Shown: piece by piece, positions 51,652 through 57,254 of the stretch | Layout of the letters: the number at the start of each line of letters is the position of its first letter | Position numbering within the stretch: the first letter of the stretch is position 1 | Origin: Bacteroidaceae bacterium | Lineage (GTDB): Bacteria; Bacteroidota; Bacteroidia; Bacteroidales; Bacteroidaceae | Direction of reading: 5' to 3' | Assembly (NCBI GenBank): GCA_017940185.1 | Contig: JAGAZE010000034.1 | Coordinates: forward strand, 48,212-112,211 | DNA length: 64,000 nt | Notes under the pieces: generated by a model | Database searches by the model: none | What the model was told of the DNA's origin: nothing | What the model saw: the letters and a program-made list of their open reading frames with translations, nothing else | Translations under genes and position numbers: made by a program

Positions 51652-52695
51652 ATGAAACGTCTTCTGCTCATCTTCTCTCTGTGCTGCCTGGTGCTCACAC
51701 TGGCAGCGCAGAAACGCTACGCCGTGTACGGCGTGGGATTCTACAATCTGGAAAACCTCTTCGACACTTGCCACGACGAAGGGAAAAACGACTACGAATA
51801 TCTGCCCGACGGCAAAAACAAATGGAACGGGCTGAAATACACCAACAAGCTGGCCAACATGTCGCGCGCACTGGCCGACATGGGCACGGAGATGCTGCCC
51901 GTGGGCTGTGCCGTCATCGGCGTGAGCGAGGTGGAAAATGCACGCGCGCTGACCGACCTGGTCAACCAGCCGCCGCTCAAGGAACGTAATTTCCAGTTCG
52001 TGCACATCGACGGCCCCGACCGCCGAGGCGTCGACTGCGCACTGCTCTACAACCCCAGGCTGTTCAAGGTCGACGACGTGAAGCTGCACATCTACAAGAT
52101 GGAGCTGCCGCAAGACAGCCTGCGCGCACCCACGCGCGGCTTCCTCGCCGTGAGCGGACAGATGGGAGGCGAGCATGTGGGCATCATCGTATGCCACTGG
52201 CCGTCGCGCTTCACAGGAGGATTCTACCGCGAGTCGGGAGCACGGCAGGCCTACGCCGTGAAAGACTCCATGCTGCGCGCCGACCCGCAGTGCAAGGTGT
52301 TTGTCATGGGCGACATGAACGACGACCCCACCAACCTCAGCATGACCAAATACATGCACTGCAAGGCTGAGATCGACGACGTGGAGGAAGGCGACATGTA
52401 CAACCCGTGGTACAACGTGCTCGTCAAGCAAGGCACCGGCACGCTCATGTATCAGGGCAAGTGGAACCTCTTCGACCAGATAGTGCTCTCGCCCAACCTG
52501 CTCATACAGAAACACACCACCGATGCACACACGCTGAAATACTTCCGCCACAAGATACAGGCCTTCCCCTACCTCTTCCAAACGGAAGGACGATACAAGG
52601 GCAGCCCGCTGCGCACACACGCAGGAGGCACATGGCTCAACGGATACAGCGACCACCTGCCCGTGGTGGTATACGTAAGAAAAGAAATACAGTAA
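51652..52695 (+). CDS. Secreted endonuclease/exonuclease/phosphatase (EEP) family protein
   Basis: A 347-residue protein with a signal peptide (MKRLLLIFSLCCLVLTLAAQ). The EEP/DNase I-like fold is traceable: GFYNLENLFDT (Asn of strand 1), VIGVSEVENARALTDL (catalytic metal-binding Glu), GVDCALLYNPR, IIVCHWPSR (His/Trp/Pro-Ser-R), VFVMGDMNDDPTN (G-D-M-N-D) and NGYSDHLPVVVYV (S-D-H). Family members hydrolyse phosphodiester or phosphomonoester bonds in nucleic acids, inositides or lipids. The divergent TonB receptor/DUF5689 operon points to an extracellular nuclease or phosphoesterase that feeds a receptor (inference). All catalytic residues are present. Confidence 0.88.
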   Translation: MKRLLLIFSLCCLVLTLAAQKRYAVYGVGFYNLENLFDTCHDEGKNDYEYLPDGKNKWNGLKYTNKLANMSRALADMGTEMLPVGCAVIGVSEVENARALTDLVNQPPLKERNFQFVHIDGPDRRGVDCALLYNPRLFKVDDVKLHIYKMELPQDSLRAPTRGFLAVSGQMGGEHVGIIVCHWPSRFTGGFYRESGARQAYAVKDSMLRADPQCKVFVMGDMNDDPTNLSMTKYMHCKAEIDDVEEGDMYNPWYNVLVKQGTGTLMYQGKWNLFDQIVLSPNLLIQKHTTDAHTLKYFRHKIQAFPYLFQTEGRYKGSPLRTHAGGTWLNGYSDHLPVVVYVRKEIQ

Positions 52696-52702
52696 ATTGC
52701 TG

Positions 52703-52740
52703 AAATGCAGCGCCGATGGTCCCGACTGGCGCTGCATTTT
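52703..52740 (+). terminator. Terminator of the EEP-family gene
   Basis: A 12-bp stem (AAATGCAGCGCC with GGCGCTGCATTT) with a 13-base loop and a terminal TTTT, 8 bases after the stop. Confidence 0.85.
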
Positions 52741-52867
52741 AGGTAGGTTCCATACATTGACGGAACACACCTTCAGTGTCAGGTCGCCGGCACAGCACGA
52801 CAACAGCGCAGACAAGACAATACTCAACTCACATCACACAACCTTCTTTTCCCCCCACTACCCTACT

Positions 52868-53500
52868 ATGACTATCATCGGCATTGCAGGTGGCACCGGC
52901 TCGGGCAAGACCACCGTAGTACGCAAAATCGTCGAGGCGCTGCCGCCTCACTACGTGGCTGTGGTACCGCTCGACTCCTACTACAACGACACCACACACA
53001 TGACAGAGGAGGAACGGCATGCCATCAACTTCGACCATCCCGACGCCTTCGACTGGAAACTGCTCCACCGACAGGTGAACGACCTGCGCAACGGTATCGC
53101 CATAGAGCAGCCCACCTACTCATACATTCTCTGCAACCGACTGGCAGAAACCGTGCACGTGGAACCAAAACCCGTCATCATCATCGAGGGCATCATGACG
53201 CTCATCAACAAAAAGCTGCGCGACCTGATGGACCTCAAGATTTTTGTCGACACCGACAGCGACGAACGGCTCATACGCAACATACAGCGCGACACCGTGG
53301 AGCGAGGACGCACCGTGGAACAGGTGGTGGAACGATACCTCGACGTGCTCAAGCCCATGCACGAACAGTTCATAGAGCCCACCAAGCGATATGCCGACCT
53401 CATCATACCACAGGGAGGCGAAAACCATAGAGGCATCGCCATACTGCGCAAGTACATCGAGGGCATCGTGGCAAAGGAGTCGGGAGAGTCGGGAAAATAA
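52868..53500 (+). CDS. udk: Uridine kinase
   Basis: A 210-residue cytoplasmic kinase phosphorylating uridine and cytidine in pyrimidine salvage. Start at the ATG at 52868 puts the P-loop IGIAGGTGSGKTT at residues 4-16. Other motifs: VVPLDSYYNDTT (D-x-Y-Y), NFDHPDAFDW (the N-F-D-H-P-x-A-F-D substrate motif), QPTYSYILCNR, IIIEGIMTL (Walker B-like), KIFVDTDSDERLIRNIQRD and the closing PQGGEN. Length matches the family. It is preceded by a terminator and an unassigned ~125-base leader and followed by a convergent terminator. Nucleoside salvage fits with the neighbouring nuclease, though no operon link exists. Confidence 0.96.
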   Translation: MTIIGIAGGTGSGKTTVVRKIVEALPPHYVAVVPLDSYYNDTTHMTEEERHAINFDHPDAFDWKLLHRQVNDLRNGIAIEQPTYSYILCNRLAETVHVEPKPVIIIEGIMTLINKKLRDLMDLKIFVDTDSDERLIRNIQRDTVERGRTVEQVVERYLDVLKPMHEQFIEPTKRYADLIIPQGGENHRGIAILRKYIEGIVAKESGESGK

Positions 53501-53524
53501 GGAAACAGGCCCGCACTGCCTGCA

Positions 53525-53575
53525 ACAAGTGAGCGGAGCATAGCGCCGTTGGCCGACTATGCTCCGCTCACTTGT
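53525..53575. terminator. Bidirectional terminator between udk and the DUF308 gene
   Basis: A perfect 19-bp stem (53525-53543 with 53557-53575) with a 13-base loop between convergent genes. Confidence 0.85.
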
Positions 53576-53596
53576 CTTGTCTGCTAATTCAGGGCC

Positions 53597-54220
53597 TTAG
53601 CTCATCAGCCCCTCTCCCTTCTGCTCCTCAATCTGCTCGTAGGGCACATACTGCTTCTTCTCCGCACGGCGCAGCAACAGCATGTTGACCACCTCGGTCA
53701 CGCCGAACACGATGAGCGCAATGCCGATGATGAGAAACATCGTCGACTCCACCGCCAACGGCTTCACCAGCACAAACAGACCGGCAAGCAGCAACACGCC
53801 GGGGCATATCCAGAACCAGCCCGGCAACGGCATCACCTTGCGCACATTGATGAGGGCGGCAAACTGATTGACGGCGGCAAGCAGGATGAGAGCCGCCAGC
53901 ACGTACATCAGCAGCTTATGAAACTCCGTGGGCTCCAACGCCATGAGGAAGCCGAACACCAGACTGCCCATCGCCACGATGGGCACCACAAAGAGCTCGC
54001 GCGCCGTGCCGTCAGATTTGCCGTCGACCGGCCCACCGGCTGAGCGACGACGGAGGCGGTCGTTGTAGTAGGCCGTGCACGCTATCGCACCCGACAACAG
54101 AAACATGATGCCTACGGCAATGGTAATCACCTTCAGCGTGGTGTCGGTGTTCTTCACAAGCAACACGCCCATGGCAATGGCAATGATGGAACGGAACAAA
54201 GGGGAAGTGATGATTTTCAT
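53597..54220 (-). CDS. HdeD/DUF308-like membrane protein
   Basis: A 207-residue inner-membrane protein from the ATG at 54220 (MKIITSPLFRSIIAIAMGVL). About six membrane segments occur in three pairs, with the HdeD-like repeat shape (SIIAIAMGVLLV, ITIAVGIMFLLSGAIA, IVAMGSLVFGFLMA, FWICPGVLLLAGLFVLV, STMFLIIGIALIVFGVTEVV). A soluble loop after segment 2 carries DRLRRRSAGGPVDGKSDGT, and the C-terminus is charged (RRAEKKQYVPYEQIEEQKGE). HdeD proteins are linked to acid resistance in enterobacteria; in Bacteroidetes the role is unknown. Monocistronic, divergent from the histidine phosphatase gene. Confidence 0.8.
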   Translation of the reverse strand: MKIITSPLFRSIIAIAMGVLLVKNTDTTLKVITIAVGIMFLLSGAIACTAYYNDRLRRRSAGGPVDGKSDGTARELFVVPIVAMGSLVFGFLMALEPTEFHKLLMYVLAALILLAAVNQFAALINVRKVMPLPGWFWICPGVLLLAGLFVLVKPLAVESTMFLIIGIALIVFGVTEVVNMLLLRRAEKKQYVPYEQIEEQKGEGLMS

Positions 54221-54247
54221 AATGCTAAAGATTGATGGTCTGTCATG

Positions 54248-54255
54248 CAAAGATA
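54248..54255 (-). promoter_or_regulatory. -7 promoter element for the DUF308 gene
   Basis: Minus strand TATCTTTG followed by C, 28 bases upstream of the ATG at 54220. Confidence 0.6.
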
Positions 54256-54260
54256 CACCA

Positions 54261-54268
54261 TATATTTG
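54261..54268 (+). promoter_or_regulatory. -7 promoter element for the histidine phosphatase gene
   Basis: TATATTTG followed by T; a second weaker candidate (TACTTTCG) is ~20 bases downstream. Back-to-back with the DUF308 promoter. Confidence 0.5.
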
Positions 54269-54314
54269 TGCGGCACAACATTTCTTGCTACTTTCGCAGC
54301 CAAAGCCACCACAC

Positions 54315-54824
54315 ATGTTCACACTCTACATCGTCCGCCACGGCGAGGCGGAAGGCAATGTGCAGCGCGTGCTGCAAGGGCAGACACCCGGCAGGCTCAC
54401 CCCCGCAGGCATTGAGCAGGCACGCCGGGTCGCAGCACTGCTGACCGACACCGCCGTCGACGTCTTCGTGAGCAGCGACCAGCAGCGCGCCGTCGACACC
54501 TGCCGCATTCTCGCCGCGCCACACCCGCAAGCCAGCATCGCCACTACACCGCTGCTGCGCGAACGCGACTGGGGAGACTTCACCGGACGCAACATCGACG
54601 AGGTGCAGGGGCTGCCCTTCCCCGACAACGTGGAGACACTGCCGCAGCTCATGGCACGCGCACAGCAGTTTCTCGACGAGATGGAAGCACACCACAAGGG
54701 GCAGACGGTGGTGGCGGTATCCCACGGCATCATGCTCAAGGCACTGCAGGCAGTGTTCTACAACAAGAAGATGCACGAGGTGGAGAAGATGGCCAACGCC
54801 GAAGTGAGGTGCCTGCAACGCTGA
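54315..54824 (+). CDS. Histidine phosphatase family protein (phosphoglycerate mutase-like)
   Basis: A 169-residue protein from the ATG at 54315 (MFTLYIVRHGEAEGN). The R-H-G motif with the phospho-accepting His9 is at residues 8-10, followed by LTPAGIEQARRVA, VFVSSDQQRAVDTC (S-x-x-x-R-A-x-x-T), LRERDWGDFTGRNIDEV (the acidic E-x-x-W-G-x-F-x-G) and VVAVSHGIMLKAL (second catalytic His). It is shorter than true phosphoglycerate mutases, so a phosphatase of the CobC/GpmB/PhoE group is more likely. A decayed fragment of this same gene lies 0.7 kb downstream, with a toxin-antitoxin pair between them. Confidence 0.9.
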   Translation: MFTLYIVRHGEAEGNVQRVLQGQTPGRLTPAGIEQARRVAALLTDTAVDVFVSSDQQRAVDTCRILAAPHPQASIATTPLLRERDWGDFTGRNIDEVQGLPFPDNVETLPQLMARAQQFLDEMEAHHKGQTVVAVSHGIMLKALQAVFYNKKMHEVEKMANAEVRCLQR

Positions 54825-54892
54825 CACAAAAACGCCGAGACTCCTTGCGGATGCCCGGCGGATATACATCTGAGAAGAAAGAAATCGCACTA

Positions 54893-55213
54893 TTACTCCA
54901 TACGCTTCATCACGTCACGCAGGAAAGCGTCGCTCACATTTTCATAATCAGCCTTGTCGTAGATATAGAGCAGTTGAAGTTCATCGGAAACGATGCGCAC
55001 ACGAATAATAACCCGTGCCCCACCGCTTTTGCCTCGACCTTTTGATGTGATAGCCAAACGTACCTTTCTTACACCGCCATCAAGTTCCACACCCTGCAAA
55101 GGATTCTGCAGCAGCGAGAGAAGCAGCTTCTCAAAGTCTTGTTGCAACGACTTGTGCCGTTTCTTCAATCGCTTGAAGGCTGCGCGAAAAACCGCCGATG
55201 TTCTGACCCTCAT
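54893..55213 (-). CDS. RelE/ParE-family toxin
   Basis: A 106-residue basic protein (MRVRTSAVFRAAFKRLKKRH) with the RelE/ParE toxin outline: F-x-x-x-F-K-R-L-K-K in helix 1, LLQNPLQGVELDGGVRKVRL in the strand region, GGARVIIRVRIV (R-V-I/R strand) and LQLLYIYDKADYEN (the L-L-x-I-Y-x-K-x-x). The start overlaps the antitoxin stop as ATGA, matching the antitoxin-first order of a type II module. RelE-like toxins cleave mRNA on the ribosome, ParE-like ones poison gyrase; which applies here cannot be told. It lies between the intact and broken copies of the phosphatase gene. Confidence 0.85.
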   Translation of the reverse strand: MRVRTSAVFRAAFKRLKKRHKSLQQDFEKLLLSLLQNPLQGVELDGGVRKVRLAITSKGRGKSGGARVIIRVRIVSDELQLLYIYDKADYENVSDAFLRDVMKRME

Positions 55214-55398
55214 AGTGCGCGCAATTGTTCTATGGCCTCTTTGCCGCTCAGGCTTGGCTCCGTTTCCACCTGTTTCATGCTACGCTTGATGATGCGTCCC
55301 AGTTTATAGGCTTCTTCCAGCTGGAGCATCCTGTTCCAACGGCGGGTGCTCATGCTGACAACCACCCGCCCGGGTGTTCTGCTGATAATTGCTTCCAT
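55210..55398 (-). CDS. Antitoxin partner of the RelE/ParE toxin
   Basis: A 62-residue protein from the ATG at 55398 (MEAIISRTPGRVVVSMSTRR), overlapping the toxin start by 4 bases. The N-terminal half (RTPGRVVVSMSTRRWNRML) may form a beta strand and helix for DNA binding, and the C-terminal half (KQVETEPSLSGKEAIEQLRA) an extended toxin-binding segment. Sequence family was not recognised; the call rests on size, order and coupling. A promoter (55428-55435) lies 30 bases upstream and is probably autoregulated. Confidence 0.75.
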   Translation of the reverse strand: MEAIISRTPGRVVVSMSTRRWNRMLQLEEAYKLGRIIKRSMKQVETEPSLSGKEAIEQLRAL

Positions 55399-55427
55399 AA
55401 TCTTCTTGCGTTGTATTGTTACGCATG

Positions 55428-55435
55428 CAAAGATA
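55428..55435 (-). promoter_or_regulatory. -7 promoter element for the toxin-antitoxin operon
   Basis: Minus strand TATCTTTG followed by C; ACGCATGCAAAGATA around it includes GCATGC, a possible operator core. Confidence 0.6.
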
Positions 55436-55497
55436 AGCTGTTTCAGCCACATTATCGCAGCATCACTCCGTTTTTTATATCCGTTTGCTACATGTAA

Positions 55498-55629
55498 ACC
55501 ATCTTTGTGAACGGCAACCAACAGCGCACCGTCGACATCAGGCACAGCGCATGGCCGCGCACAACAGTTTCCTGACGAGGTGGAGAAGATGGCCAACGCC
55601 GAAGTGCGATGTCTGCAACGCTGACACAA
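55498..55629 (+). pseudogene. Broken copy of the histidine phosphatase gene
   Basis: Three pieces of the gene at 54315-54824 survive in order: 55498-55545 (matches the VFVSSDQQRAVDTC region), 55551-55579 (matches ~54651-54680, ARAQQFLDE) and 55577-55629, which is almost identical to 54778-54830 (EVEKMANAEV, the stop and CACAA beyond it). About 150 and 97 bases are missing between pieces and the frame is disrupted. Confidence 0.8.
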
Positions 55630-55744
55630 GTGTTTCCTGCCGGATTACTGAGTGATACCTATGGTGACACGAAGTTTGTTTTTCGAATTTTCCCATTTGC
55701 CTGCACTAAACCGCATAACGCACTGACGCACAACGAGATGGAAG

Positions 55745-55846
55745 GTGTAAGCGATTTTTGCCGCTTACACTCGCTTACACACCCACTATATAACACACTG
55801 ACACACAACAAGATGAAAAGTGCAGGCAATTTTTCGCCGCTTGCAC
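55745..55846. repeat. 75-bp-period palindromic repeat, left pair
   Basis: Hairpin units GTGTAAGCG-N8-CGCTTACAC at 55745-55770 and a diverged copy at 55820-55846 (GTGCAGGC ... GCTTGCAC), 75 bases apart, each preceded by a CGCATAACGCACTGACGCAC-like segment. The inverse of this pair occurs at 56245-56345. Confidence 0.8.
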
Positions 55847-55923
55847 CCGTTTCGAGGGGGGGGAGGAGCGAGAAGGAAGGAGGGATGGCAAAGGAAATAG
55901 TTGAGGAGGAAAAGTCAGGCTTT

Positions 55924-56053
55924 TGCAAGTATTGCCCAATCACAATGCGATCGGGCAATACTTGCACACCAATCGGGCTTTACTTGCAACGTGATTGGGC
56001 AACACTGGCCATTAACTGAGCAAAACAGTTGCCATCGGGCAACACTGGGAGCA
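55924..56053. repeat. 22-bp tandem repeat array, locus C
   Basis: An inverted unit (55924-55941, TGCAAGTATTGCCCAATC) is followed by units at 55950, 55972 and 55994 with a 22-base period, and a further fragment at 56034. Same core as loci A (7210) and B (34415) but more degenerate. Confidence 0.8.
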
Positions 56054-56161
56054 CGAAGCTGCAGTACTGGGAGCGCAGACGGTGACATCTGCGCTCCAAA
56101 GCCCTACCAACCCGGCCGACCATACCTCCCTACTCTACCCTCTTTTCATCTCTTCTCCTCC

Positions 56162-56232
56162 TCCCATCTCATTCCTCTCTCCTTCTCCCCTCCCATCTCA
56201 TTCCTCTCTTCTTCTCCCCTCCCATCTCCCTG
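56162..56232. repeat. 29-bp homopyrimidine tandem repeat within a ~110-base C/T tract
   Basis: TCCCATCTCATTCCTCTC-type 29-bp units at 56162 and 56191 and a partial one at 56220. Almost all of 56125-56232 is C or T. A purine-rich tract lies on the other side of the 22-bp array (about 55852-55914). Confidence 0.8.
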
Positions 56233-56244
56233 CCAGTGCAGGCA

Positions 56245-56345
56245 GTGTAAGCGGCAAAAATCGCTTACACCTTCCATCCTGCTGTGCTTCAGTGTGTTAT
56301 GCGGTACTGGTGTAAGCGAGTGTAAGCGGCAAAAATCGCTTACAC
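56245..56345. repeat. 75-bp-period palindromic repeat, right pair (inverted relative to the left pair)
   Basis: GTGTAAGCGGCAAAAATCGC plus TTACAC at 56245-56270 and again at 56320-56345, exactly 75 bases apart, each followed by GCTGTGCTTCAGTGTGTTAT. Orientation is opposite to the left pair. No gene is supported in 55630-56883. Confidence 0.85.
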
Positions 56346-56497
56346 CATCTATTCTGCTGTGCTTCAGTGTGTTATGCGGTTTAGTGTAAGCAACTGCGAA
56401 AAAACGGTAATTACCATGTAGGGCAACGCCCCATGCTGTTCGCTACCGGGCAATGCGAATTTTTTGCGGATTATTTTGCCGGTTCTAAAAGATGCCA

Positions 56498-56505
56498 TAC
56501 CTTTG
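56498..56505 (+). promoter_or_regulatory. -7 promoter element for the small acidic protein/fimbrillin/GH5 operon
   Basis: TACCTTTG followed by C, about 380 bases upstream of the first start codon at 56884, implying a long leader. Confidence 0.55.
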
Positions 56506-56664
56506 CATTGCAGAAACTATTCAACAGACAACGCATCACGGCGCTTATCGCATTGACCGTTCCACAGTAGCGCACCTATCCACTGCTATGAAACAGCCGA
56601 TTTTCATATACCCTTCTCTTAAGACAACACGACACAATGGTCGTGCTGTTTTAACATTTATTTA

Positions 56665-56676
56665 CCCCCCCCCCCC
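56665..56676. repeat. Homopolymeric C12 tract in the leader
   Basis: Twelve C in the context TTAACATTTATTTA-C12-TATC, about 160 bases after the predicted promoter; similar context to the C11 tract at 39028. A perfect 16-bp palindrome (GTTAAGAATTCTTAAC, 56684-56699) follows. Confidence 0.8.
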
Positions 56677-56700
56677 TATCAAAGTTAAGAATTCTTAACA

Positions 56701-56818
56701 ACACACTGTCTCTTCGGAGTGAGCAGATTGCTCCGACAGGGAGGCATTGTGTCCGTATGGCAACTCGTGCCGTGCGGGCTCTGTTTGCGTGCGTGGCACT
56801 CAAGGGGTGCGATACGGA
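56701..56818 (+). promoter_or_regulatory. Structured 5' leader of unknown type
   Basis: Two adjacent stem-loops are predicted by eye: ACACA...TGTGT enclosing CGGAG/CTCCG (56701-56752), and TCCGTAT (56752-56758) pairing with ATACGGA (56812-56818) enclosing GTGCC/GGCAC. No known riboswitch was recognised. Confidence 0.4.
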
Positions 56819-56883
56819 AAAGGTCATTCAAAAGTAAATTGCCCGCTTGATGTTAACAACCGATTACCATTATATATATAACT

Positions 56884-57150
56884 ATGAAAACAAAGACTTA
56901 TACAGACGACAAGCAGCGCAAACGGTACCTTCGTCCTGAGGCTGTATTGTTGGTGTCGGACAGCAGGTCGGACACACTGCCCTTGATGGCAAGCGGCACC
57001 GGTACAGAAGTAAATGCGGGTGACGACGGTCACGACGACGGAGAGTTTGACGACGACGACGGAAACGGGGGCAAGCCGTTTGACTTCGAAGACGGTGATA
57101 TGGAAGACCCTCGGTTCTCTGACACCAAACCGGCGTGGCGACACCTGTAG
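56884..57150 (+). CDS. Small Asp-rich protein upstream of the fimbrillin-like lipoprotein
   Basis: An 88-residue protein starting MKTKTYTDDKQRKRYLRPEA, then VLLVSDSRSDTLPLMASG and an extremely acidic Gly/Asp-rich middle (DDGHDDGEFDDDDGNGG), ending in DTKPAWRHL. The R-Y-L-R-P-E-A-x-x-L-x-V-S segment resembles the Y-x-P-E-x-E-L-L-S-V segment of the small acidic proteins at 29.8 and 34.6 kb. It is the first cistron after a long structured leader and lies 104 bases before the fimbrillin-like gene. No signal peptide. Function unknown; membership of the same class is inferred from the N-terminal pattern and composition. Confidence 0.6.
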   Translation: MKTKTYTDDKQRKRYLRPEAVLLVSDSRSDTLPLMASGTGTEVNAGDDGHDDGEFDDDDGNGGKPFDFEDGDMEDPRFSDTKPAWRHL

Positions 57151-57254
57151 GTGCGAGCGATGGGCAACCGTTGCACACGCCGGGGTCTCGCTCTTCCTGG
57201 CACTGCCGCACCCACAAAAACCTCTTACACCTCACCATCTAGCACAATCAATAA

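Noticed and set aside
54893-55398. Insertion sequence carrying the toxin-antitoxin pair
   Set aside because: No transposase or terminal inverted repeats were seen; only the phosphatase-gene duplication flanks it.
55609-56389. Plus-strand frames of 136 and 162 codons
   Set aside because: They run through inverted repeats, the 22-bp array and the C/T tract and have low-complexity translations; not credible genes.
56701-56818. Known riboswitch (cobalamin, TPP, SAM)
   Set aside because: The stems do not show the conserved cores of these classes and the downstream genes do not fit.
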